DNA of 64,000 bases from Chryseobacterium sp. CH25 (GTDB lineage Bacteria > Bacteroidota > Bacteroidia > Flavobacteriales > Weeksellaceae), in the NCBI RefSeq assembly GCF_004119455.1, contig NZ_NRQT01000007.1, positions 124,001 through 188,000 on the forward strand. The letters run 5' to 3'. The position numbers and the translations under genes are program-made. Of the stretch, positions 14,745 through 22,282 are shown in pieces; within the stretch, counting starts at the first letter, position 1, and each line of letters starts with the position of its first letter. Below the pieces are notes generated by a model, which ran no database searches, was not told the origin of the DNA, and worked only from the letters and a program-made list of their open reading frames with translations.

Positions 14745-15389
14745 ATGAAAAATTTACTAGCAATCATCACTATTGGTTTTTTACTTACATCATGTGACAA
14801 AGGAAAAACCACAGCCTCTGAGACATCAGATAAGAAAGACTCCGGCACTGTTGCTTCTGAATGGAAGCCTGTAGATTCTGCTGCTGCCACAAAAGCCTGG
14901 ATGGAATTTGCAACTCCGGGTGACATGCATAAAATGCTGGCCAAATTTGACGGTAACTGGACGGGTGCAACCAGTATGTGGATGGACGACAGTGGAAAAG
15001 CAGCAACCAGCACATCTGAATGTACTAATAAAATGATCTTTGAAGGCCGTTATCAGGTAAGCAATTACAAAGGAAATTTTATGGGAATGCCTTTTGAAGG
15101 CATGAGTATTATGGGTTATGACAACGCTAAGAAAAAATTTGTAAGCACATGGATAGACAATATGGGAACAGGTTTAATGCGTGCAGAAGGAGACTGGGAT
15201 CCAGCTAAAAAATCAATTAATTTTAAAGGTAAGATGACAGATCCAAGCCAACCGGGAAAAGAATGTGAAGTAAGGGAAGTTTACACGTTTACTGACGATA
15301 ATAACCATACTTTGGAAATGTATGGACCTAATCCTAAAACAGGAAAGGAGATGAAAACAATGGAAATAAAATTCACCCGCAAAAAGTAA
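14745..15389 (+). CDS. DUF1579-family lipoprotein
   Basis: A 214-residue protein with a signal peptide ending in FLLTSC (Cys 17) and a Ser/Thr/Lys-rich linker to about residue 45. The mature domain has WMEFATPGDMHKMLAKFDGNW, split around GDMHKML, and FEGRYQVSNYKGNFMGMPFEG, typical of DUF1579, a lipocalin-like beta barrel of unknown ligand. The protein is probably held in a membrane on the periplasmic side. It is 141 bp downstream of the preceding lipoprotein gene, and a strong terminator ends it. Confidence 0.82.
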   Translation: MKNLLAIITIGFLLTSCDKGKTTASETSDKKDSGTVASEWKPVDSAAATKAWMEFATPGDMHKMLAKFDGNWTGATSMWMDDSGKAATSTSECTNKMIFEGRYQVSNYKGNFMGMPFEGMSIMGYDNAKKKFVSTWIDNMGTGLMRAEGDWDPAKKSINFKGKMTDPSQPGKECEVREVYTFTDDNNHTLEMYGPNPKTGKEMKTMEIKFTRKK

Positions 15390-15393
15390 AAAT

Positions 15394-15426
15394 AAAAAAA
15401 CCGCTTCTTAATGGAAGCGGTTTTTG
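15394..15426. terminator. Bidirectional terminator between the DUF1579 gene and lepA
   Basis: The arms ACCGCTTC and GAAGCGGT are flanked by A7 and T5. It serves the plus-strand lipoprotein gene and the convergent lepA gene. Confidence 0.85.
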
Positions 15427-15438
15427 TTTTATAATGAA

Positions 15439-17235
15439 TTAGTCATTCAGCTTTAATACAGCCATGAACGCCGATTGTGGTACTTCTACTCTACCGATCT
15501 GCTTCATTTTCTTCTTACCTTCTTTCTGCTTTTCCAATAGCTTACGCTTTCTGGAAATATCCCCTCCGTAACATTTTGCGGTAACGTCTTTTCTTAAGGC
15601 TTTGATGGTTTCTCTTGCAATAACCTTCGTTCCCAAAGCTGCCTGAACAGCAATATCAAACTGTTGTCTAGGAATCAGCTCACGAAGTTTTTCACACATT
15701 CTCTTACCAATATAGTAAGCATTACTGTCGTGAATCAAAGATGAAAGAGCATCTACCATATCACCGTTAATCAGGATATCCATTTTTACAAGCTTGGAAG
15801 CTCTGAATCCGATTGGGTGGTAGTCAAATGATGCATATCCTTTAGAGATTGATTTCAATCTGTCATAGAAGTCAAATACAACTTCTGCAAGAGGCATATT
15901 GAAAATTAATTCAACTCTTTCAGATGTTAAATAACTCTGGTTAACGATCTCCCCTCTTTTCTCAATACATAAAGTCATTACGGCTCCAACAAAATCAGAT
16001 TTTGTAATGATAGAAGCCTTAATGAAAGGTTCTTCTACTCTATCCATTGTGGAAGGATCCATCATTTCAGATGGGTTGTTAATCAAAATCGGAACTTCAG
16101 GTTCTTTTTTAGTATACCCGAAGTAAGATACGTTAGGTACCGTAGTAATAACGTTCATATTGAATTCTCTGTCCAAACGTTCCTGAACAATTTCCATGTG
16201 AAGCATTCCTAAGAATCCGCAACGGAATCCGAAACCAAGAGCTGCAGAACTTTCCGGTTCAAAAACCAAAGAAGCATCATTCAGTCTTAATTTTTCAAGA
16301 GAGAATCTTAATTCTTCAAAATCCTCAGAATCAATTGGATAAATACCCGCGAATACCATTGGTTTTACCTCTTCAAATCCATCAATCGGACCATCTGCAG
16401 GTTTATCAAAAGAAGTAATGGTATCTCCTACTTTTACTTCACGGGCATCTTTAATCCCTGAAACCAAATATCCTACGTCTCCACACTGAATGGTTTTCTT
16501 TGGAACCTGCTTCAGCTTTAGAGTACCTACCTCATCTGCTCCATATTCTTTTCCAGTTGCAAAGAATTTGATCTTCTCATTCTTAGTGATGCTACCGTTG
16601 ACTACTTTGAAGTAAGCTTCAATTCCTCTGAACGGGTTGTAAACAGAGTCAAAGATCAAAGCTTGAAGCGGACCGTCAGGATTTCCTACTGGTGCAGGAA
16701 TTCTTTCAACAATCTGCTCTAACAGGTTATGAACACCTTCTCCTGTTTTTCCTGAAACTCTCAATACATCTTCATATTCACATCCGATAAGATTCATAAT
16801 CTCATCAGTTACTTCTTCAGGGTTGGCAGACGGAAGGTCAATTTTATTCAGAATCGGAATGATTGTTAAATCATTTTCCAATGCTAAATATAAATTACTG
16901 ATGGTCTGAGCCTGAATACTCTGTGCTGCATCTACAATAAGAAGTGCTCCTTCACAGGCAGCAATAGAACGGGAAACTTCATAAGAAAAGTCTACGTGTC
17001 CCGGTGTATCAATCAGGTTTAGAATATATTTTTCTCCTTTATATTCATAATCCATCTGGATTGCGTGAGATTTAATGGTAATCCCACGTTCCTTTTCCAA
17101 ATCCATATCATCCAGCGTCTGAGACTGTAATTCTCTTTGAGTAACAGTGTTTGTATACTCCAAAAGACGGTCTGCCAGGGTACTTTTACCATGGTCGATA
17201 TGAGCGATTATGCAAAAATTTCGTATGTTTTTCAT
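15439..17235 (-). CDS. lepA: Elongation factor 4 (LepA)
   Basis: A 598-residue translational GTPase of standard length for the family. AHIDHGKSTLADRLLEY at about 11-27 is the P loop, RGITIK the switch I region, DTPGHVDF the G3 motif and NKIDLP the G4 motif. The C-terminal LepA-specific part with the basic SRKRKLLEKQKEGKKKMK segment is intact. EF4 acts on ribosomes, moving tRNAs back or aiding ribosome assembly. The gene stands alone on its strand and shares its terminator with the lipoprotein gene at 14745. Confidence 0.97.
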   Translation of the reverse strand: MKNIRNFCIIAHIDHGKSTLADRLLEYTNTVTQRELQSQTLDDMDLEKERGITIKSHAIQMDYEYKGEKYILNLIDTPGHVDFSYEVSRSIAACEGALLIVDAAQSIQAQTISNLYLALENDLTIIPILNKIDLPSANPEEVTDEIMNLIGCEYEDVLRVSGKTGEGVHNLLEQIVERIPAPVGNPDGPLQALIFDSVYNPFRGIEAYFKVVNGSITKNEKIKFFATGKEYGADEVGTLKLKQVPKKTIQCGDVGYLVSGIKDAREVKVGDTITSFDKPADGPIDGFEEVKPMVFAGIYPIDSEDFEELRFSLEKLRLNDASLVFEPESSAALGFGFRCGFLGMLHMEIVQERLDREFNMNVITTVPNVSYFGYTKKEPEVPILINNPSEMMDPSTMDRVEEPFIKASIITKSDFVGAVMTLCIEKRGEIVNQSYLTSERVELIFNMPLAEVVFDFYDRLKSISKGYASFDYHPIGFRASKLVKMDILINGDMVDALSSLIHDSNAYYIGKRMCEKLRELIPRQQFDIAVQAALGTKVIARETIKALRKDVTAKCYGGDISRKRKLLEKQKEGKKKMKQIGRVEVPQSAFMAVLKLND

Positions 17236-17363
17236 TTAAGAATCTTGTAATTTGCAAAGATAAAAAAAAGAGAGAGATTATTGTCTTTCATCATCTTATT
17301 GTATCAATTTATTTAAAATAAGTGATAAGAACTATAAAGACAGCCGGGTATTTTCACTTTCAA

Positions 17364-18380
17364 TCAATCAAAAATATAACTTCCGGTTAATGAATCCATA
17401 TAGACATTCGGCATCCCTGAAGTATCAACATTTTTACCTCTTCTACTAGACCCGGAATCAATGGCTGCTCCAATCACTGCTCCTAAAAGTCCTCCCGTCA
17501 TCGCTCCAATCATTGCTCCAGTTCCATTATTGACTGGAAAAAGTTCTGCTTTCGTCGCAACAACATAAAATCCTCTATCATCTTTTATCATTTCTAAATA
17601 TCCTGCCGGAGTAGATCTGTAAGCTTTACCATTTTCTATATATCCAAATACCTGCTTGTTATCTATGACTTCTTCATTTAAAGTTGCATTAGTATCTTTA
17701 ATATTGGTTACTCTTCCTTTTTTATTTTTATCTGTAACATAATTAGGTTCAGGCTTCTGCTCATAAAATGATCTGAAATCTTTATAAACACCATCTTTTA
17801 ATTCCTTCCCCCCAAAAAGCGGAGAATTCTCAGTAATATATTTCTCGTAATTCGTTAAATCTTCTTCGGACATTGCCCCTCCTAAAGGCACGCTCACATA
17901 GGACTCCTTGATCATACCGGTTACCGCATTGGATATCTGGCTTGCTATATATTTAGGAAAATTGGAATCGGATGTAATAACGTTTTGAATACGGTTTAGA
18001 AAGTAATATTTATTGTTTCTTTTGATAAAACTTGAAAATTTAAATTTAATTTTCGTCATGGAAGTTTTATCTTCCGGATTCTCATTATAAGCCTTTACAT
18101 CTTCAAGCATTAAAACAATATCATTATTACCTTTTACTTTGTTATCCTTTGAGAACCAATCTTCGATATAATTTTTCAAATCATCAGTACCAAATTTAAG
18201 CGTATAGGTTTCTTTACGAAAAGGTATATTTCCTATTTCTTTCTCTGATCTGTTATCAATAACAGTTATTGATTTTGTGGTTCCTTTTCTATCTTTAATA
18301 CTTTGCTTCAGTTCTACTACTTCTGTTTTCTGTGCTGATAATGAAACCGCCATCATTAAGAAGAAAAATACTTTTTTCAT
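17364..18380 (-). CDS. Exported protein with C-terminal glycine zipper
   Basis: A 338-residue protein with a signal peptide (about 1-16, cleaved after LSAQ or nearby). Its C-terminal third has a glycine zipper, GAMIGAMTGGLLGAVIGAA at about 288-306, that could insert in or across a membrane. The centre is rich in Lys, Asn and Asp. I recognise no family, though short glycine-zipper segments occur in outer-membrane-associated stress proteins. Likely periplasmic or envelope-associated. Its mRNA appears independent of lepA, 128 bp away. Confidence 0.7.
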   Translation of the reverse strand: MKKVFFFLMMAVSLSAQKTEVVELKQSIKDRKGTTKSITVIDNRSEKEIGNIPFRKETYTLKFGTDDLKNYIEDWFSKDNKVKGNNDIVLMLEDVKAYNENPEDKTSMTKIKFKFSSFIKRNNKYYFLNRIQNVITSDSNFPKYIASQISNAVTGMIKESYVSVPLGGAMSEEDLTNYEKYITENSPLFGGKELKDGVYKDFRSFYEQKPEPNYVTDKNKKGRVTNIKDTNATLNEEVIDNKQVFGYIENGKAYRSTPAGYLEMIKDDRGFYVVATKAELFPVNNGTGAMIGAMTGGLLGAVIGAAIDSGSSRRGKNVDTSGMPNVYMDSLTGSYIFD

Positions 18381-18423
18381 TTATTATTTTTTCCGGCAAA
18401 AGTATAGATTTGGAACGAAAATT

Positions 18424-18458
18424 AAACGGCTCTCACAAAAAGATTTGTAAGAGCCGTC
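18424..18458 (-). terminator. Hairpin downstream of the 171-residue secreted protein gene region
   Basis: The arms ACGGCTCT and AGAGCCGT form a strong stem; on the minus strand it is followed by TTTAATTTTCG. It lies 22 bp after the stop of the gene at 18480 and before the start of the next minus-strand gene. Confidence 0.65.
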
Positions 18459-18479
18459 CAACATTAAAAAAATAAACTA

Positions 18480-18995
18480 TTATGGGTTTTGTTTAGGTCC
18501 CGAAGTGTTATTATGTACGTGAGGTTTTCTTTCATTCATTTTATCTCTCATCATACCCTCAGATTGAAACAGCTTCAGAACTTTCTGGCAGGGAATCACC
18601 TGCTGCATTTTTTCTGCATATCTTTTTCTGTTATCCAGGAGTTTCTGTCCTATCTCAAAACTTTGCTGTAATTTAGCTTTGGCTTCATCATCTGATAGTG
18701 TTTCAGGATTAAACCCCGGATCAAACTGACTTTTTATTTGTTTCTGACTGTCCAGATACTCGTTATAAAGCTGAGTAAATTCTGCTTTATCTCCGGGATC
18801 TACATTCAGATTATCCATGATCATATTATTCCTGAATTTTTTAAGGAGTTCCTTTCTTTCTTCAGGAGAAAGATTATTGATGACTTCCTTCCTTTGTTTA
18901 GGATCCATCTTTTTCCAGTCATAATCTGTTCTTTGAGCATTTAAGCCAAGACTAAAACCATAAATAATAAAAAACGTCAATAGTATCTTTTTCAT
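18480..18995 (-). CDS. Periplasmic sensor-like protein of the ECF operon
   Basis: A 171-residue exported protein: signal peptide (about 1-20, ending LNAQ) and a highly charged helical body with LSPEERKELLKKFRNNMI and a long helix around residue 125. It resembles flavobacterial proteins annotated as sensors of ECF-type sigma factors and is loosely like the Spy/CpxP helical stress proteins. It is the third gene of a sigma/anti-sigma/sensor operon, 9 bp after the anti-sigma gene. A role in sensing envelope stress is inferred from that order. Confidence 0.72.
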   Translation of the reverse strand: MKKILLTFFIIYGFSLGLNAQRTDYDWKKMDPKQRKEVINNLSPEERKELLKKFRNNMIMDNLNVDPGDKAEFTQLYNEYLDSQKQIKSQFDPGFNPETLSDDEAKAKLQQSFEIGQKLLDNRKRYAEKMQQVIPCQKVLKLFQSEGMMRDKMNERKPHVHNNTSGPKQNP

Positions 18996-19004
18996 CTTTC
19001 TTTA

Positions 19005-19553
19005 TTAATTATATAAATCCAAATAAACATCCTGAGTAGAGTTGCTCGCCAGTTCTGCAATTTCAGAATTGGAGAACGAATCCAGATATTCATTCATCTG
19101 TGTTTCTTCTTTTTTGGTGACAGGTTTCACTATTTTTTGTGAAACTGTTTCTTTTTCATTTCCATCTTCACTTTTCACAGCAAAAGATGTATTATTTTTC
19201 TGATTTACAACTGTTTGATTATTATTTTCAACAGAAGTTAAATCATTTTGTAATGTTTCATAAGCTATCTCAGCCTCCGTTTTAGGTTCTCCTTTATGAT
19301 TAGCATAAATCTCTTTTGAATTCGGATTTTTATCCACTGAATCATTATTGGAATTAAAAATAAAAGTTATCCCAAAGATCAAAGCCAGTGACGCTGCTGC
19401 TGCATACATCCAATTTAATTTAAAGACCGGTGCTTGTATTTTTTGTTCCGGCTTTATATCATTCATAACCCTCTCCTGAATATTTTCAAACAAATTTTCA
19501 GGGACTGTGTAAATGTTTTTACGTTCTAATTTTTCTATGTCGAACTCTTTCAT
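19005..19553 (-). CDS. Single-pass membrane anti-sigma factor candidate
   Basis: A 182-residue protein with a cytosolic N-terminus of about 47 residues, one membrane helix (WMYAAAASLALIFGITFIF at about 49-67) and a polar C-terminal part rich in Asn, Glu and Lys on the outer face. That layout, 17 bp downstream of an ECF sigma factor gene, fits an anti-sigma factor. It lacks the zinc-binding H-x3-C-x2-C motif of the ZAS family. It would hold the sigma factor at the membrane until a periplasmic signal arrives. Confidence 0.75.
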   Translation of the reverse strand: MKEFDIEKLERKNIYTVPENLFENIQERVMNDIKPEQKIQAPVFKLNWMYAAAASLALIFGITFIFNSNNDSVDKNPNSKEIYANHKGEPKTEAEIAYETLQNDLTSVENNNQTVVNQKNNTSFAVKSEDGNEKETVSQKIVKPVTKKEETQMNEYLDSFSNSEIAELASNSTQDVYLDLYN

Positions 19554-19570
19554 CTTTGTTTTCTCAAAAA

Positions 19571-20122
19571 TTATCTTTCGTAATTTTCCTTAATATATTC
19601 TTCTATTTTCTGTTTGGCATAATGATAATTCGTCTTCAAGGTTCCTACAGACATATCTACAATCTTAGATATTTCTTCATAGGGCAAATCATCATAATAC
19701 CGCATCATAAATACCAGTTTCTGCTTTTCCGGCAGGCTTTGTATGGCGTTCTGCAGTAAAATCTGTATTTCTTCAGCATCCCCTTCCACATTGTCGGCTA
19801 CTAGATTCTGCATATGATACTCCGGATCTTCATCTGTCTTCTGCATTTTCTTCAGTTTATTAACCTGTTGTAACGCTTCATTGGTTGCAATTCTATACAG
19901 CCATGTATACAACTGGCTATCGTTTTTAAACTGATGAAAATTCTGATAAGCTTTAATAAAAGTTTCCTGCAAAGTATCCTGAGCAAGATCTCCGTCTACA
20001 ATAATTCTTCGTATGTGCCAGTACAATCTGCTTTGATAGGCATCCATCAAGGCACGAACACCTTTATCCTGTGTCCGTGGATTCTGCATCAACGAAATAA
20101 TCTCCGCGTCCTTAATCTTCAT
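19571..20122 (-). CDS. ECF-type RNA polymerase sigma factor
   Basis: A 183-residue sigma-70 family protein. Region 2 (LAQDTLQETFIKAYQNFHQF, then TWLYRIATNEAL) and region 4 (SLPEKQKLVFMMRYYDDLPY, then EISKIVDMSVGTLKTNYHYA) are both complete, and regions 1 and 3 are missing as expected for the extracytoplasmic-function group. It would direct RNA polymerase to a small envelope-response regulon. First gene of the operon with the anti-sigma and sensor genes. Divergent from the DUF2520 gene. Confidence 0.93.
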   Translation of the reverse strand: MKIKDAEIISLMQNPRTQDKGVRALMDAYQSRLYWHIRRIIVDGDLAQDTLQETFIKAYQNFHQFKNDSQLYTWLYRIATNEALQQVNKLKKMQKTDEDPEYHMQNLVADNVEGDAEEIQILLQNAIQSLPEKQKLVFMMRYYDDLPYEEISKIVDMSVGTLKTNYHYAKQKIEEYIKENYER

Positions 20123-20292
20123 AAGATGCCTTTCACTGTTTTGGATTACAAAAATAACTGAAAGTTAAATTAAATATTCAATTTTCAATCTAAATATTAA
20201 AAATAATATGAGACAGTTACGCAATAAACGTGCCTATATTGAAGTTTAGTGTTTCTGTACTGTTCTTCCTTTCCCGGCTCGGCTTAAAACCT

Positions 20293-20300
20293 TATATTTG
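20293..20300 (+). promoter_or_regulatory. -7 promoter element placed for a leaderless mRNA
   Basis: TATATTTG matches TAnnTTTG and ends only four bases before the ATG at 20305. The usual start point, about 5-8 bases downstream, would coincide with the start codon. Confidence 0.55.
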
Positions 20301-20304
20301 TTAG

Positions 20305-21057
20305 ATGCAAATTGTAATTATCGGTTCCGGAAATGTAGCCTACCACATGGCAAAAGCCTTTAGTTTGAAAGGTATTTCCCTTGCTCAGATTTTTGGGCGG
20401 AACGAAAAAGAATTGAGTAAAATTTCTGAAGAACTGCATATTCCATATTCTACAGAATTTCTGGAAGATGCAGACCTGTATATCATCTGTGTAAGTGACA
20501 ATTCTGTAGGGGAAGTCTCGAAATTGATTACTAAAAAGAACTGTCTGGTTGCCCATACTTCAGGTTCACTTCCTAAAGAAACCTTGAATGGAGAATACAG
20601 AAAAGCAAGTTTTTATCCACTACAGACTTTTTCAAAATCTAAAGAACTGGAATACGAAAAAATTCCGTTTTTCATTGAGACTGAAAATAAAGAGGATACG
20701 AAAACCCTTTTTGGGCTTGCTTCCAGAATCTCAGAAAATGTAATGGAAAGCAATCATGAAAAAAGAAAATACATCCATCTTACAGCGGTTTTCGCCTGTA
20801 ATTTTGTGAATCATCTTTTTTCAAGAGCTAAAGAAATTTCAGATTCACAGAACATCCCATTTGATTATTTTTTACCATTGATTGATGAAACAGTTCAGAA
20901 GATTCATGAGATAGAACCTAAAATGGCACAGACAGGACCAGCTGTAAGAAATGACCTCAGGGTTTTACAATTGCATGAACAGTTATTACAAGACGAAGAA
21001 AGTCTTAACATTTATAAGACAATGAATCATTCTATTCAAAAAATGTATGAGTTATAA
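20305..21057 (+). CDS. Rossmann-fold and DUF2520 protein
   Basis: A 250-residue protein that opens with IVIIGSGNVAYHMAKAF (a GxGxxxxxxA dinucleotide-binding loop) and LAQIFGRN; the C-terminal half is helical DUF2520, including AVFACNFVNHLF and the LLPLIDET-like segment. It belongs to the broad ProC/F420-reductase-like group of NAD(P)-binding proteins. The substrate is unknown. The stop overlaps the start of the KdsC-like gene by 11 bases, so the two are coupled, and maf follows 8 bp later. The promoter seems to leave almost no leader. Confidence 0.85.
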   Translation: MQIVIIGSGNVAYHMAKAFSLKGISLAQIFGRNEKELSKISEELHIPYSTEFLEDADLYIICVSDNSVGEVSKLITKKNCLVAHTSGSLPKETLNGEYRKASFYPLQTFSKSKELEYEKIPFFIETENKEDTKTLFGLASRISENVMESNHEKRKYIHLTAVFACNFVNHLFSRAKEISDSQNIPFDYFLPLIDETVQKIHEIEPKMAQTGPAVRNDLRVLQLHEQLLQDEESLNIYKTMNHSIQKMYEL

Positions 21058-21565
21058 AGAGAAATTAAAGGATATTAAGGCCTTTGTATTTGATGTAGAC
21101 GGTGTTTTTACAGATGGGAGCGTTTATCTAATGCCAGGTGGAAATATGTGCAGGGTAATGAATGTTCTTGATGGCTACGCAGTAGTTAAAGCCTTAAAAA
21201 ACAATTATTTAATAGGGGTGATAACAGGAGGTAACGATGAAATGGTAAAACACAGAATCAATTATCTCGGTATTCAGGATTATTATCCGAAATCCCATAA
21301 TAAAATAGAGGATTTTGAAGATTTTAAAAAGAAATACAACCTTAAAAATGAGGAAATTCTGACCATGGGAGATGACCTTCCGGACATCCATATCATGGAA
21401 AGTTCAGCAATTGCGACATGTCCTGAAAATGCGGTTCCTGAAGTAAAAGGAGTATCTCATTACATCTCTCCGAAAAAAGGTGGAAGCGGTGCTGTACGTG
21501 ATGTTATTGAACAGGTTATGAAGGTTCAGGGGAACTGGCATGATGATAATACTCAATCCGTATAA
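21047..21565 (+). CDS. KdsC-like HAD-superfamily phosphatase
   Basis: A 172-residue protein of the C0 (capless) HAD group: FVFDVDGVFTDGS at about 14-26 holds the nucleophile and acid/base Asp pair, VITGGND is motif II, and MGDDLPDIHIM is motif IV. This matches 3-deoxy-D-manno-octulosonate 8-phosphate phosphatase, which makes Kdo for lipopolysaccharide, or a close paralogue acting on another sugar phosphate. It overlaps the DUF2520 gene and lies 8 bp before maf, which suggests one operon. Confidence 0.87.
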   Translation: MSYKEKLKDIKAFVFDVDGVFTDGSVYLMPGGNMCRVMNVLDGYAVVKALKNNYLIGVITGGNDEMVKHRINYLGIQDYYPKSHNKIEDFEDFKKKYNLKNEEILTMGDDLPDIHIMESSAIATCPENAVPEVKGVSHYISPKKGGSGAVRDVIEQVMKVQGNWHDDNTQSV

Positions 21566-21573
21566 TTGTTTCT

Positions 21574-22137
21574 ATGAAATTACTTTTAGCATCACAATCT
21601 CCAAGAAGAAAAGAACTTCTTTCCAGTCTTGGTTTTGAATTTGAAGTGGTAAAAATAGACTGTGAGGAAATTATTCCTGAGCATATTAAAATAGAAAATG
21701 CAGCGGGATATCTTGCTGAGTTAAAAGCAGACGCTTTCAGAGGTCTTACTGCTGATGAAGTTTTACTAACAGCAGATACTGTAGTAGCTATAGATCAGCA
21801 GATTCTTGGTAAGCCAAAAGATGAAACTGATGCTCAGAATATGCTGAGAAGCCTTTCAGGAAAAACTCATCAGGTTTATACAGGAATTACCATTAAAACT
21901 GCAGATAAAATTTTTACAGAAACGGATGTGGCTGATGTAACTTTTGATGAGATTACTGATGAGGAAATTCAGTATTATATTCAAAATTATAAGCCTTTTG
22001 ATAAAGCCGGAAGTTATGGCATTCAGGAATGGCTGGGAATGGCAAAAATTAAAAGCCTGACAGGTAGTTTTTATACAATTATGGGGCTTCCTACTCATCT
22101 TGTTTACAAAATTTTAAAAGAGATCTCCGCTGTTTAA
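21574..22137 (+). CDS. maf: Maf family nucleoside triphosphate pyrophosphatase
   Basis: A 187-residue protein with the Maf signature LLASQSPRRKELLSSLGF at about 3-20 and ADTVVAIDQQILGKPKD in the middle, plus the KAGSYGIQEW segment. Maf proteins hydrolyse non-canonical or methylated nucleotides (dTTP/UTP or m7GTP subfamilies) to keep them out of nucleic acid. The KAGSYGIQ motif is typical of the dTTP/UTP branch (YhdE). Last gene of the DUF2520-KdsC-maf operon. Confidence 0.93.
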   Translation: MKLLLASQSPRRKELLSSLGFEFEVVKIDCEEIIPEHIKIENAAGYLAELKADAFRGLTADEVLLTADTVVAIDQQILGKPKDETDAQNMLRSLSGKTHQVYTGITIKTADKIFTETDVADVTFDEITDEEIQYYIQNYKPFDKAGSYGIQEWLGMAKIKSLTGSFYTIMGLPTHLVYKILKEISAV

Positions 22138-22282
22138 AAAACAGTGGTTTCCAGGCTCTATAAAAATGAAATAAAATATTTCCCGGAGAAATATAAATAT
22201 TATTCATTATAAAATTTTATTATTTTTACAAAATCATCAAACTGCTGATAATAAAAAGCAGATTAGCGAGTTATATTGAATA

